A stretch of 64,000 bases of DNA from an uncultured Muribaculaceae bacterium (GTDB taxonomy: Bacteria; Bacteroidota; Bacteroidia; Bacteroidales; Muribaculaceae): NCBI GenBank assembly GCA_910587235.1, contig CAJUKD010000010.1, positions 1-64,000 on the forward strand, given 5' to 3'. A model generated the notes under the pieces. It did no database searches. It was given only the letters and a program-made list of their open reading frames with translations, and was not told the DNA's origin. Below are positions 1-9,299 of this stretch, piece after piece. Numbering within the stretch: position 1 is the stretch's first letter; each line of letters begins with the position of its first letter. Made by a program: the position numbers and the translations under genes.

Positions 1-2
1 AA

Positions 3-479
3 TTAAGCCACCGACCGACATTCACACCGTTGCTCGCTTCGTTTTTATGCCCGTACTCGCCCCTGCTCTTCGCAGGCAAAATACGCCGTCCGTCATACAT
101 AAGCATGCAGACGGCTCTCGGACTCCATAATATAATAGCTGACTTTCCAAAAGCGTTCACATGCGTGACAACGGATACCGCATGCGAAATTTCCAACCTC
201 TTCGGCGACTACCGCTACTTCTCCGCCGACGACAGCCACATGTACGGCTACGGAAAAGTGACAATCATGGGCGACCGGGAAATCAACATGGCCACACCCG
301 AAAAAGCCGTGCTCGACCTCCTGCTGTTCGAACCCGACGCCGCCTGCCGCCTTAAATTCGACATCCTGCGCATGATAGCGATAATGAACTGGCGCCGGCT
401 CTACCGCTATGCGGCCGCCGCAGGCGACGAGGCCCTCAATATCCGCCTCGAAAAGTTTCTCCGCTCGATAGGCCTGTAA
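3..479 (+). CDS. AbiEi-like antitoxin domain protein, 5' end outside window
   Basis: The frame is open from base 3 to a TAA at 477-479, and the first possible start seen is a TTG at 30, so the gene probably begins upstream of the window. The visible part has a PSYIS-MQTALG block followed by a YGKVTIMG strand and an A-TPEKAVLDLL helix. These are features of the C-terminal domain of AbiEi-type antitoxins of type IV toxin-antitoxin systems. No AbiEii nucleotidyltransferase toxin follows: the next gene is gadB, 190 bp away and behind a hairpin. It may be an orphan regulator or a TA remnant. The family call rests on motif memory only. Confidence 0.55.
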   Translation, partial: LSHRPTFTPLLASFLCPYSPLLFAGKIRRPSYISMQTALGLHNIIADFPKAFTCVTTDTACEISNLFGDYRYFSADDSHMYGYGKVTIMGDREINMATPEKAVLDLLLFEPDAACRLKFDILRMIAIMNWRRLYRYAAAAGDEALNIRLEKFLRSIGL

Positions 480-530
480 TTACTGCCGCAGAGAACCCAA
501 AGACACACAACTACAGTTTAGCGCAAAATC

Positions 531-570
531 TACAAGCGCCCGTTGAAAACTTTAACGGGCGCCGCTTGTA
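531..570. terminator. Large inverted repeat between the AbiEi-like gene and gadB
   Basis: The arms TACAAGCG-CCCGTT and AACGGG-CG-CGCTTGTA flank a GAAAACTTT loop, giving a long GC-rich stem with one bulge. No clean T-run follows, so it is either a weak terminator of the upstream gene or a structured element at the gadB leader. Confidence 0.5.
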
Positions 571-669
571 TATATTAATACAAGGCATAATAAGAAACAG
601 CCTCCGAACACACAACGGGTTTGTCAGGTCTGGTTCATAACAATACAACAAACTAAAAAATACCCTGCC

Positions 670-2094
670 ATGATCGACAAAAACTTTCGCCAAGGCGATT
701 CAAAAACCAATGTGTTCGGATCCGACGCAATGCTCCAACCTTCTCCGGTCGATAAAATTCCCGACGGCCCGACCAATCCCGAAATAGCCTATCAGATGGT
801 TAAGGACGAAACTTTCGCCCAGACACAGCCTCGTCTGAACCTGGCAACTTTCGTTACCACCTACATGGACGAATATGCCACCCGACTGATGAACGAAGCC
901 ATCAACATAAACTATATCGACGAAACGGAATATCCGCGCATAGCCGTAATGAACGGCAAGTGTATCAACATAATAGCAAACCTGTGGAACACGCCTGAAA
1001 AAGCCGCATGGAAAACCGGCGCTCTGGCCATAGGTTCCTCGGAAGCATGTATGCTCGGAGGCATAGCCGCATGGATACGATGGCGCGAGCGCCGGCAGAA
1101 AGAAGGAAAACCGTTCGACAAACCGAACTTCGTCATCTCCACCGGCTATCAGGTCGTATGGGAGAAATTCGCCCAGCTATGGCAGATCGAGATGCGGCAG
1201 GTTCCGCTGACTCTCGAAAAAACAACCCTCGACCCGCAGGAAGCACTTAAAATGTGCGACGAGAACACTATCTGCATCGTTCCTATACAAGGCGTGACCT
1301 GGACAGGTCTGAACGACGATGTCGAGGCACTCGACGCCGCACTCGACGAATTCAACGCCCGCACCGGCTACAACATCCCAATCCACGTCGATGCTGCAAG
1401 CGGCGGATTCATACTGCCTTTCCTCGACCCCGAGCGGAAGTGGGACTTCCGTCTGAAATGGGTGCTGTCGATCAGCACTTCAGGCCATAAATTCGGACTC
1501 GTATATCCGGGGCTCGGCTGGGTCGTATGGAAAGACAAACAATGGCTGCCTGATGTGATGTCGTTCAGCGTCAACTATCTCGGAGCGGAAATCAGTCAGG
1601 TTGGACTTAACTTCTCACGCCCTGCCGCACAGATATTGGGCCAGTACTACCAGTTCATACGCCTCGGATTCGAAGGATATAAGGAAATTCAGGCCAACTC
1701 GCTCGCCATAGCCAAATATATACACGACACCGTAGGAGAAATGGCAGAATTCCGGCCATACTCGCCGGAAGTTCCCAACCCGATTGTGGCATGGCTGATG
1801 AAACCCGATTATCAGAAAACTGCAAAGTGGACACTGTTCGACCTTCAGGACAAACTCGCACAAAAAGGATGGATGGTACCGGCATATACCCTTCCTGCCG
1901 ACATACAGGACATCGTGGTTATGCGCGTGCTTTGCAAACAGGGATTCAGCCGCGACATGGCCGACCAGCTCATCGGCGACATACGCTTCGCGCTCAAGGA
2001 ACTCAACGCGCTCGAGTACCCCACCCCTACACGCATAGCCATGGAGAAAAACATTCCTCTTACGGCCAAGTCGTTCAACCACACCGGCAAATAA
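670..2094 (+). CDS. gadB: Glutamate decarboxylase (PLP-dependent)
   Basis: This 474-residue enzyme converts glutamate plus a proton to GABA and CO2 in the cytoplasm, the consuming half of glutamate-dependent acid resistance. The PLP-binding lysine is K274 in STSGHKFG and the cofactor-contacting aspartate is D241 in HVDAASGGF. The length matches E. coli GadB. The C-terminus reads SFNHTGK, resembling the SFKHT tail of E. coli GadB whose histidine plugs the active site at neutral pH. Here that residue would be H471. It is followed at 88 bp by the matching antiporter gene, so the pair forms an operon. The start ATG at 670 follows an A-rich leader. Confidence 0.96.
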   Translation: MIDKNFRQGDSKTNVFGSDAMLQPSPVDKIPDGPTNPEIAYQMVKDETFAQTQPRLNLATFVTTYMDEYATRLMNEAININYIDETEYPRIAVMNGKCINIIANLWNTPEKAAWKTGALAIGSSEACMLGGIAAWIRWRERRQKEGKPFDKPNFVISTGYQVVWEKFAQLWQIEMRQVPLTLEKTTLDPQEALKMCDENTICIVPIQGVTWTGLNDDVEALDAALDEFNARTGYNIPIHVDAASGGFILPFLDPERKWDFRLKWVLSISTSGHKFGLVYPGLGWVVWKDKQWLPDVMSFSVNYLGAEISQVGLNFSRPAAQILGQYYQFIRLGFEGYKEIQANSLAIAKYIHDTVGEMAEFRPYSPEVPNPIVAWLMKPDYQKTAKWTLFDLQDKLAQKGWMVPAYTLPADIQDIVVMRVLCKQGFSRDMADQLIGDIRFALKELNALEYPTPTRIAMEKNIPLTAKSFNHTGK

Positions 2095-2120
2095 AGCATA
2101 CCGGTAAAACAGACAGATAT

Positions 2121-2151
2121 ATCCGGCCGGCTACCAAACAGCCGGCCGGAT
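2121..2151 (+). promoter_or_regulatory. Perfect 12-bp stem hairpin between gadB and gadC
   Basis: ATCCGGCCGGCT and AGCCGGCCGGAT pair perfectly around the 7-nt loop ACCAAAC. There is no T-run, so it is more likely an intra-operon processing or stability element than a terminator. The effect on gadC level is inferred. Confidence 0.6.
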
Positions 2152-2182
2152 TGACAGCATCAACCATTTATTCTGATTTATC

Positions 2183-3739
2183 ATGGCAACAAACCCGACA
2201 ACTCCCGCGGCGGGAAGCCCGTCGAAAAAAACGGCAGTCAAGACAACGGCCAAACTCGGCGTGTTCACACTGATGATAATGAACATCGTGGCAGTGGTTT
2301 CACTGCGCGGACTACCGGCTGAGGCGGAATATGGAATGAGTTCGGCGTTCTATTACCTTTTTGCCGCCATTGTGTTCCTTATCCCCGTATCTCTCGTAGC
2401 CGCCGAACTCGCGGCAATGTTCCCCTACCAGCAAGGCGGCATGTTCCGCTGGATAGGCGAGGCATTCGGACGCAAAGCCGGATTTCTCGGAATCTGGCTC
2501 CAATGGGTGGAAAGCACCATATGGTTCCCGACTGTGCTTACATTCGGTGCCGTATCTCTTGCCTTTATCGGTCTTGACCATACGGCCGACTCTCACCTTG
2601 CTTCCAATAAATTCTACACGATAGCAGTGGTGCTGGCCATCTACTGGCTTGCGACACTTATATCCATGAAAGGACTCGGATGGGTCGGAAAAGTATCGAA
2701 GATCGGAGGCATCATAGGCACAATAATTCCGGCCGGCCTGCTTGTGGTCTGCGGTGTGATATATCTGGCCACCGGAGGACAATCACAGATGAGCTTCCAA
2801 GGCAGCTTCTGGCCTGATTTCTCAAACTTCGACAACGTAGTGCTGGCCGCATCGATTTTCCTGTTCTATGCCGGAATGGAGATGTCGGGCATACACGTGC
2901 GCGACGTCAGGAACCCGACAGTCAACTATCCCAAAGCCGTCCTTGGCGGAGCACTGGTCACGGTGCTGATATTCGTGCTCGGCACCTACGCCCTCGGAAT
3001 CATAATCCCGGCCAAGGATATAAATCTCGTACAAAGCCTTCTGGTAGGCTTCGACAACTACATGGCCGCTTTCCACATGAGCTGGTTCACACCCGTGATA
3101 GCCATAGCCCTGGCCTTCGGAGTTCTTGCCGGTGTCCTCACATGGGTTGCCGGACCGTCGAAAGGCGTATTCGCCGTAGGGCAGGCCGGATATCTGCCGC
3201 CTTTCTTCCAGAAAACAAACCGCGCAGGCGTCCAGAAAAACATTCTTTACATCCAGGGAGGAGCCGTCACTCTGCTATCGCTGCTTTTCGTAGTAATGCC
3301 GTCGGTTGAAAGCTTCTACCAGATACTCTCGCAGCTGACGGTACTGCTCTACCTGATCGCATACCTTCTGATGTTCGGAGCCGCCATCTATCTGCGCTAC
3401 ACAATGAAGGACACACCGCGGCCTTTCCGCATAGGCCGGCGCGGCAACTGGCTGATGTGGCTTATCGGAGGTGTGGGATTCCTCGGCTCCATGCTGGCTT
3501 TCGTTCTCAGCTTCTTCCCGCCCGACCAGATTCCGATGGGTTCGAACAGCGTGTGGTACGGAGTACTTTTCGGAGGAGTGGCACTGTTCGTGATTCTTCC
3601 CTTCGTGATACTGCATTTCCGCAAACCGTCATGGGTCAATCCCGAAAGCAATTTCGTTCCCTTCCACTGGCAGAAAGACCCAGAATCACAGGCCCGCCTC
3701 GCACAGGCGCAGAAAGAATTCGAGGAAAAAGGAGAATAA
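2183..3739 (+). CDS. gadC: Glutamate:GABA antiporter
   Basis: A 518-residue APC-superfamily transporter that exchanges external glutamate for internal GABA across the inner membrane and so completes the proton-consuming cycle begun by GadB. About twelve hydrophobic segments are visible from residue 30 to about 465. The first contains the GLPAEAEYG loop typical of GadC-type carriers. A hydrophilic tail of about 50 residues follows, in the position of the C-terminal plug of E. coli GadC (511 residues). The ATG at 2183 sits 31 bp downstream of the hairpin. A terminator follows within 60 bp, closing a two-gene operon. Confidence 0.93.
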   Translation: MATNPTTPAAGSPSKKTAVKTTAKLGVFTLMIMNIVAVVSLRGLPAEAEYGMSSAFYYLFAAIVFLIPVSLVAAELAAMFPYQQGGMFRWIGEAFGRKAGFLGIWLQWVESTIWFPTVLTFGAVSLAFIGLDHTADSHLASNKFYTIAVVLAIYWLATLISMKGLGWVGKVSKIGGIIGTIIPAGLLVVCGVIYLATGGQSQMSFQGSFWPDFSNFDNVVLAASIFLFYAGMEMSGIHVRDVRNPTVNYPKAVLGGALVTVLIFVLGTYALGIIIPAKDINLVQSLLVGFDNYMAAFHMSWFTPVIAIALAFGVLAGVLTWVAGPSKGVFAVGQAGYLPPFFQKTNRAGVQKNILYIQGGAVTLLSLLFVVMPSVESFYQILSQLTVLLYLIAYLLMFGAAIYLRYTMKDTPRPFRIGRRGNWLMWLIGGVGFLGSMLAFVLSFFPPDQIPMGSNSVWYGVLFGGVALFVILPFVILHFRKPSWVNPESNFVPFHWQKDPESQARLAQAQKEFEEKGE

Positions 3740-3763
3740 ATTCCCATTGACATACACCCCCTG

Positions 3764-3812
3764 CTTCGTCCGATGAAAACCGTTCACGGGCGAAGTTTTG
3801 TTAATTTTTTTG
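3764..3812 (+). terminator. Terminator of the gadB-gadC operon
   Basis: The hairpin CTTCGTCCG...CGGGCGAAG at 3764-3795 is followed by TTTTGTTAATTTTTTT. Confidence 0.75.
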
Positions 3813-3843
3813 ACGGCATACACATTATATAAATAAGAATGTG

Positions 3844-3851
3844 TAATTTTG
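3844..3851 (+). promoter_or_regulatory. -7 box upstream of topA
   Basis: TAATTTTG matches the Bacteroidetes TAnnTTTG -7 consensus and lies 22 bp before the topA ATG. No well-placed TTTG -33 box is seen. Confidence 0.55.
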
Positions 3852-3873
3852 TCGTCCGAAAACAGAAAAGAAT

Positions 3874-6228
3874 ATGAGCACACCCTCCAATCTTGTCATC
3901 GTCGAATCGCCCGCAAAGGCAAAAACAATAGAAAAGTTCCTCGGCCCCGACTACCGCGTCATGTCGAGCTACGGTCACATACGCGACCTGAAAAAAAGAA
4001 ATTTCAGCATCGACGTCGACAACGGCTTCCAACCCGTCTACGAAATTCCCGACGACAAGACCCAGCTTGTGTCCGAACTGCGCAAAGCCGCCGCCCAAGC
4101 CGACACCGTATGGCTCGCGTCCGATGAAGACCGCGAGGGAGAAGCCATCGCATGGCACCTGTACGAGGTTCTGGAACTGAAACCGGAAAACACCCGGCGC
4201 ATAGTGTTCCACGAAATCACAAAGAAAGCCATACTGAATGCCATAGCCAACCCGCGCGACATCGACATAAACCGCGTCGACGCCCAACAGGCACGCCGCG
4301 TCCTCGACCGCATCGTTGGATTCGAGCTTTCGCCCGTGCTCTGGAAACGACTCAAACCGGCGCTCTCGGCCGGACGCGTGCAGTCGGTGGCCGTACGCCT
4401 TATCGTAGAACGCGAGAACGAGATAAAGCACTTCGTCAGCGAACCCTACTACCGCGTGCGCGGCACATTCCGCCCGGCCGGTGTCAAGGGCACCTTGCGC
4501 GCCGAACTCGACCGACGCCTGCACTCCCACGACGAAGCCCACGCCTTTCTGGCCGCCTGCGACGGCGCAAACTTCACCATAGGCGACGTCGCCGTCAAAC
4601 CACTGAAAAAATCCCCCGCGCCGCCTTTCACAACTTCAACTCTCCAGCAGGAAGCTTCGCGAAAGCTTGGTTTCACAGTGTCACAGACCATGATGGTGGC
4701 GCAGCGCCTCTACGAAAACGGTCACATCACCTACATGCGTACCGACTCGCTGAACCTCTCCGAAGAAGCCATTGCCGCAATATCCGCTGAAATCACCGGA
4801 AAGCTCGGCGAACGCTATCTGCACGTGCGCCGCTACCACACCAAGGCCAAAGGCGCTCAGGAAGCACACGAGGCCATACGACCCACCTACATCGAACGCG
4901 CCACACTCGAAGAGGGTACAGCTCAGGAAAAACGCCTCTACGCCCTGATCCATAAACGCGCCATAGCATCGCAGATGGCCGACGCCGAAATCGAAAAAAC
5001 CGTGGTCGACATACGCTCGTCAGCCGTCGCCGGCAACTTTGTCGCCACCGGCGAAGTAGTCAAATTCGACGGCTTCCTGCGCGTCTACATCGAAAGCACC
5101 GACGACGACACTGCCGACAGCACCGAAAACATCCTGCCGGCAGTAGCCATCGGCGACAGCCTCGACTACAGCGAGATAGAAGCCACCGAACGCTTCACCC
5201 AGCAGCCCCCGCGCTACTCCGAAGCATCGCTGGTGAAAAAAATGGAAGAACTCGGCATAGGACGTCCGTCGACCTACGCCCCGACAATCTCCACCATACA
5301 GGCTCGCGAATATGTTGCACGTGGAGAAAAGGAAGGAAGCGAACGTCCGTTCGAAACCATGGTCATTCATGCCGGTACACCCGACATACAGGCCGAAACA
5401 CGATATGAAACCACCGGTTCGGAAAAAGGGCGTCTGGTGCCAACCGACATAGGAACCATAGTCAACGACTTCCTGACCGAATATTTCCCCGACATACTCG
5501 ACTACAACTTCACGGCGCGCATAGAAGAAAAATTCGACCGCATAGCCGAAGGCGAACTGCCATGGAGCGACGAAATACAACAGTTCTACACCCTTTTCCA
5601 CCCCTCGGTGGAAGGAGCGATGACAATCAGCGGCGCCCACAAGTTCGGCGAACGCGTGCTCGGCAAAGACCCCGCCACAGGTGAACCCGTAAGCGTGAAA
5701 ATCGGCCGCTACGGCCCCGTAGTGCAGATCGGTGAAAGCGAAAGCGAACGCAAGCCCCGTTTCGCTACACTGCTCAAAGATCAGTCGGTCAGCACAATCA
5801 CCCTTGAAGAAGCACTGAAACTCTTCGAATTCCCCCGCGTGCTCGGAACATTCGAAGATGCCGAAGTGACGGTAGCCGTAGGACGCTTCGGCCCATACGT
5901 GCGCCACCGCGGCAATTTCGTATCCATTCCAAAGGAAACCGCTCCGACCGAACTCAATCTCGACGGTGCCATAGAACTTATCGTCGCCAAACGGGCGGAA
6001 GCGGCTAAAAAAATCGTACGCGAATTCACTGAAGACCCGGATCTTCAGATTCTCAACGGCCGATACGGCATATACATCGCCTACCGCAAAAAGAACTACA
6101 AGATTCCGAAGACCGTCACCGACCCCGCGGCACTGACATTCGAGCAGGCGATGAAAATCGTCAGCGAAGCCGATGCCGCACCCGAAAAACCTCGCCGCAG
6201 CGCTGCCGGCCGACGTACAAAAAAATAA
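3874..6228 (+). CDS. topA: DNA topoisomerase I (type IA)
   Basis: This 784-residue enzyme relaxes negative supercoils by transient cleavage of one strand. The N-terminal TOPRIM domain begins IVESPAKAKTIEKFLG and carries the acidic ASDEDREGEAIAWH motif. The catalytic tyrosine is Y287 in ITYMRTDS. The C-terminal third has non-cysteine topoisomerase C-repeats (GRFGPYVRHRG and GRYGIYIAYRKKNYKIPK) instead of zinc fingers, and a basic tail ending in TKK. It has its own -7 box directly upstream. The next gene starts 36 bp downstream, so the pseudouridine synthase may share its transcript. Confidence 0.97.
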   Translation: MSTPSNLVIVESPAKAKTIEKFLGPDYRVMSSYGHIRDLKKRNFSIDVDNGFQPVYEIPDDKTQLVSELRKAAAQADTVWLASDEDREGEAIAWHLYEVLELKPENTRRIVFHEITKKAILNAIANPRDIDINRVDAQQARRVLDRIVGFELSPVLWKRLKPALSAGRVQSVAVRLIVERENEIKHFVSEPYYRVRGTFRPAGVKGTLRAELDRRLHSHDEAHAFLAACDGANFTIGDVAVKPLKKSPAPPFTTSTLQQEASRKLGFTVSQTMMVAQRLYENGHITYMRTDSLNLSEEAIAAISAEITGKLGERYLHVRRYHTKAKGAQEAHEAIRPTYIERATLEEGTAQEKRLYALIHKRAIASQMADAEIEKTVVDIRSSAVAGNFVATGEVVKFDGFLRVYIESTDDDTADSTENILPAVAIGDSLDYSEIEATERFTQQPPRYSEASLVKKMEELGIGRPSTYAPTISTIQAREYVARGEKEGSERPFETMVIHAGTPDIQAETRYETTGSEKGRLVPTDIGTIVNDFLTEYFPDILDYNFTARIEEKFDRIAEGELPWSDEIQQFYTLFHPSVEGAMTISGAHKFGERVLGKDPATGEPVSVKIGRYGPVVQIGESESERKPRFATLLKDQSVSTITLEEALKLFEFPRVLGTFEDAEVTVAVGRFGPYVRHRGNFVSIPKETAPTELNLDGAIELIVAKRAEAAKKIVREFTEDPDLQILNGRYGIYIAYRKKNYKIPKTVTDPAALTFEQAMKIVSEADAAPEKPRRSAAGRRTKK

Positions 6229-6264
6229 AAACAGCACGCACCGACATCATCCACGACCGACAAA

Positions 6265-7188
6265 ATGGCAAAAAATCCCCTACCCTTCAAGCCCGGTGCC
6301 CGCATGGCACCCGCACGTCCCGACATTATCCTGACTTTCAACGTGAAATCTCAGACAAAATTGCTCGATTTTCTCTTCTCGGCAATGCCTGACCGCAAGC
6401 GCACGACAGTCAAGGACTATCTGAAACACCGCCAGGTGATGGTAGGGCAGAATGTCACGACACAGTTCGATACAGAGTTGTTTCCGGGCAACACGGTCAG
6501 CGTAAACACTTCACGCGAATTCCAGACATTCAGCCATCCGCGCATAAAGATTGTCTACGAGGACGACGACATCCTTGTCGTAAACAAGGGCTACGGACTG
6601 CTGTCGGTAGGCACCGACAGCATAAAGGAAGGAACAGCCTATTCCATCCTGCGCGAATATCTCAAGCGCAAGGATCAGCGCAACAAGATCTTTATCGTGC
6701 ACCGCCTCGACCAGCATACCTCCGGCCTGATGATGTTCGCCAAGAACACCCAAGCCAAGGAAACCATGCAGCATAACTGGAACAACATGGTGCTCGAACG
6801 CTGCTATAATGCCATCATACGCGGCCGGATGGAGCCTGCCGAAGGAGAAATCCGCAGCTATCTGACCGAAAACTCCGCCCACGAGGTATATTCAACGCAA
6901 AATCCCGAAGAGGGACAACTGGCCGTAACCCGCTATCGCACCGTCGGCCACCGCGGACCCTACACCCTTCTGGAACTGAACCTTGCCACAGGCCGCAAAA
7001 ACCAGATACGCGTACATCTCAAGGATTCCGGCCATCCTATTGTCGGCGACCGCCGCTATGGCTCCGACGAATCGCCAATACACCGCCTCGCCCTCCATGC
7101 GCGCACGCTGCGCTTCGTCCATCCCGTCACACGGCGCGACATGAACTTCAGCTGTCCGCTCCCGGCTTCTTTCTCAAAACTCGTCTGA
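6265..7188 (+). CDS. RluA-family pseudouridine synthase
   Basis: A 307-residue RNA-modifying enzyme that isomerises uridine to pseudouridine in rRNA or tRNA. Residues about 30-85 form an S4-like RNA-binding domain. The catalytic domain carries the RluA hallmark HRLDQHTSGLMMF with the nucleophilic D149, then ATGRKNQIRVHL and GHPIVGDRRYG. An internal ATG at codon 14 (MAPARPDI) is an alternative start. The exact RNA target cannot be told from sequence. It lies 36 bp after topA and converges on the DUF2851 gene 31 bp further on. Confidence 0.92.
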   Translation: MAKNPLPFKPGARMAPARPDIILTFNVKSQTKLLDFLFSAMPDRKRTTVKDYLKHRQVMVGQNVTTQFDTELFPGNTVSVNTSREFQTFSHPRIKIVYEDDDILVVNKGYGLLSVGTDSIKEGTAYSILREYLKRKDQRNKIFIVHRLDQHTSGLMMFAKNTQAKETMQHNWNNMVLERCYNAIIRGRMEPAEGEIRSYLTENSAHEVYSTQNPEEGQLAVTRYRTVGHRGPYTLLELNLATGRKNQIRVHLKDSGHPIVGDRRYGSDESPIHRLALHARTLRFVHPVTRRDMNFSCPLPASFSKLV

Positions 7189-7219
7189 GAAACACCGGTC
7201 TAACGCAATCACGCCGGAC

Positions 7220-8503
7220 TCATTCCTGTCTGGCAAGCTGCGAAAGCAGACGGTGACCGATACGGCAGTAAAGGCATTTGCGGGTGTCGCAATAGTTGCG
7301 ACGCAATTCCACCAGTGCCTGTGAGCTGAAAGCGTCACGGCAAGAGATGCCTGCGGCTGTAAAAGCCGCCACCACGGAATTATTCTCAGGCTTAAGGCTC
7401 TGAAGAAGATCTACGGCAAGATCGATACGGTCTGTATAGCCGCAGACAGTTCCGTAAGCATACAGCACCGGCACGACCACATTTATTATAAGCGTATTGA
7501 CAGACGCATCGCTCAAGGCGCGCGCACTTCGCGCGCTCTCAGAGCCGAAAGTATGCCGGCGCGCCCAATATCCATTCAGATCTACATCGAAAAGGGCACG
7601 GGCATCGTTTTCGTTTCCTATTCGCATTATTTCAGCTCCGATGCGGAAACCTCCCGCCACAAAAGCCGCCAGAACCGCCAGACGGCGATGCGGAAAGTTC
7701 TGCGGACGTGTGCGGGCCATTTTCCATATCATGCCCTCAGGCTGCCGCAAACCGAACTTATGACGCATGAACTCATATTCGCGCCTGAGAGCTTGTACAT
7801 AAACCGAATCCCTGTCAGGATTGTCGTCGCCGAGCATTCCGGCCTGCCCGAAAAGCATTCCTTCGACAGCTGCCGGCGAATCGGCATGTTTGAGCAGGAC
7901 GGAGAGAGGTGTTGCCCGGGCAACACGCTCGAAAGCGTCGCCGTTCAGCCCGAAACCGAGAGCACGGGCAAGCGTGGCATAGACAGCGGCATTCCAGCTG
8001 CCAAGTGTGCGATAGTATTCTTCCACGCGGTCAGCTTTGGCATAAAGGCGTTCGAAAGCCAGCGAAGCAAGCCAGTCGGTCAGATAAAGTCCGGGCACGG
8101 ATGCTATGCCTGAGGCACAGGCCGGGATCGAAGCGCTGTCGACCAATGCCGAATAACGGCTGTTGAAATCGGAAGCACACGTCATCACCATCTGGGGTAT
8201 CATCTCGCCGTTGCTGCGGAATATGCGGCAATCGCTGTCGCGCACCACATGGAGAATGACCGAATCATAAGCGCGGTCGCCATCGTGGCCGTGACGGTGC
8301 CAGTCGGAAGCACGAACATGCACCTCGACATTACCGGCCCATGTACGGTCGCCGACACGCACCTTGGCATTGAAAAAGTCAGGACCGGCGTCACGATTGA
8401 GCAAACCGGTGTCGATCACCTCCAGACGCTCGCCGTCGACACTGCGCATATCGGCCGGCAAGATCAGGCGATGCTCCCACACATATTGCATCAGTCTTTC
8501 CAT
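7220..8503 (-). CDS. DUF2851 family protein
   Basis: A 427-residue protein conserved across Bacteroidetes, of unknown function. The N-terminus has the family's recognisable MERLMQYVWEHRLI opening, followed by DAGPDFFNAKVRVGDRTWAGNVEVHV and SDWHRHGHDGDRAYDSVILHVV, which looks like a beta-rich nuclease-like core. No signal peptide or membrane segment is seen. The C-terminus holds four cysteines in CRDAFSSQA-to-CLYCRIGH, possibly a metal site. It is transcribed divergently from rubrerythrin and has its own -7 box. The function is not inferable. Confidence 0.85.
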   Translation of the reverse strand: MERLMQYVWEHRLILPADMRSVDGERLEVIDTGLLNRDAGPDFFNAKVRVGDRTWAGNVEVHVRASDWHRHGHDGDRAYDSVILHVVRDSDCRIFRSNGEMIPQMVMTCASDFNSRYSALVDSASIPACASGIASVPGLYLTDWLASLAFERLYAKADRVEEYYRTLGSWNAAVYATLARALGFGLNGDAFERVARATPLSVLLKHADSPAAVEGMLFGQAGMLGDDNPDRDSVYVQALRREYEFMRHKFGLRQPEGMIWKMARTRPQNFPHRRLAVLAAFVAGGFRIGAEIMRIGNENDARALFDVDLNGYWARRHTFGSESARSARALSDASVNTLIINVVVPVLYAYGTVCGYTDRIDLAVDLLQSLKPENNSVVAAFTAAGISCRDAFSSQALVELRRNYCDTRKCLYCRIGHRLLSQLARQE

Positions 8504-8520
8504 AGCTATTCCGTTCTTGC

Positions 8521-8528
8521 CAAAATTA
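8521..8528 (-). promoter_or_regulatory. -7 box of the DUF2851 gene
   Basis: Read on the minus strand this is TAATTTTG, 18 bp before the ATG. No -33 match was found at the usual distance. Confidence 0.45.
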
Positions 8529-8580
8529 AGTATTTTTCATTAAATCCAACGCCTCCCGCGACAAAAAAACGACATGCGGA

Positions 8581-8612
8581 TTTGCGCTTCTACCAGAAAT
8601 CGCGTATTTTTG
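8581..8612 (+). promoter_or_regulatory. Promoter of the rubrerythrin gene
   Basis: TTTG at 8581-8584 and TATTTTTG at 8605-8612 are separated by exactly 20 nt, the textbook Bacteroidetes -33/-7 layout. The start codon is 73 bp downstream. Confidence 0.8.
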
Positions 8613-8684
8613 TGACAACGATTCAGACATAGGAGCCAAAAACTCCGGCTGACACACGACAACCAACAAACACATTAATAGACA

Positions 8685-9236
8685 ATGAAAAAGAAATTCA
8701 TCTGCACAGTATGCGGCTATGTACACGAAGGCACTGAAGCCCCTGAAAAATGCCCCCTCTGCAACGCACCCAAAAGCAAATTCAAAGAACTCGACGAAAC
8801 TGCCGAACTGACATTCGTCACCGAGCATGAAATCGGCGTTGCCAAAGGCTGCGACGAAGAAATGATAAAAGACCTCACCGCACACTTCAACGGCGAATGC
8901 AGCGAAGTAGGCATGTATCTGGCCATGTCGCGTCAGGCCGACCGCGAAGGATACCCCGAAATCGCGGAAGCTTTCAAGCGCTACGCTTTCGAAGAAGCCG
9001 AACATGCGTCAAAATTCGCAGAACTCCTCGGCGAATGCGTGTGGGACACCAAAACCAACCTCGAAAAGCGCATGGCAGCAGAAGCCGGTGCAAACGAAGA
9101 CAAGATGCGTATAGCCCGCCGTGCGAAAGAACTCAATCTCGACGCCATCCATGACACCGTACACGAAATGGCAAAAGACGAAGCACGCCACGGACAAGGA
9201 TTCCAGGGCCTCTACAAACGTTTCTTCCAGAAATAA
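8685..9236 (+). CDS. Reverse rubrerythrin (rubredoxin domain N-terminal)
   Basis: A 183-residue peroxide-scavenging di-iron protein. Residues 1-35 form a rubredoxin-like iron site with CTVCGY and CPLCNAP. From about residue 60 a four-helix ferritin-like domain carries the metal ligands in NGECSEVGMY, FEEAEHA and MAKDEARHG. Classical rubrerythrins have rubredoxin at the C-terminus, so the reversed order marks the 'reverse' subfamily known from anaerobes. Electrons would come from NADH via a reductase not encoded nearby. It has a full promoter and its own terminator, so it is a single-gene unit for oxidative-stress defence. Confidence 0.93.
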   Translation: MKKKFICTVCGYVHEGTEAPEKCPLCNAPKSKFKELDETAELTFVTEHEIGVAKGCDEEMIKDLTAHFNGECSEVGMYLAMSRQADREGYPEIAEAFKRYAFEEAEHASKFAELLGECVWDTKTNLEKRMAAEAGANEDKMRIARRAKELNLDAIHDTVHEMAKDEARHGQGFQGLYKRFFQK

Positions 9237-9260
9237 AAGATAATACAGGTCTTATAAATG

Positions 9261-9293
9261 AAAAAGCTGCGCTCTCGGGCGCAGCTTTTTTTT
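9261..9293 (+). terminator. Terminator after rubrerythrin
   Basis: AAAAGCTGCG and CGCAGCTTTT pair around CTCTCGGG, followed by a run of eight T. The flanking A-run may let it act in both directions. Confidence 0.9.
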
Positions 9294-9299
9294 GTACGG

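Noticed and set aside
5020..6237. A 405-codon open frame on the minus strand inside topA
   Set aside because: It mirrors the codon phase of topA, has no motif, and its residue mix (many F, G, V, Y) is that of a GC-rich antisense shadow.
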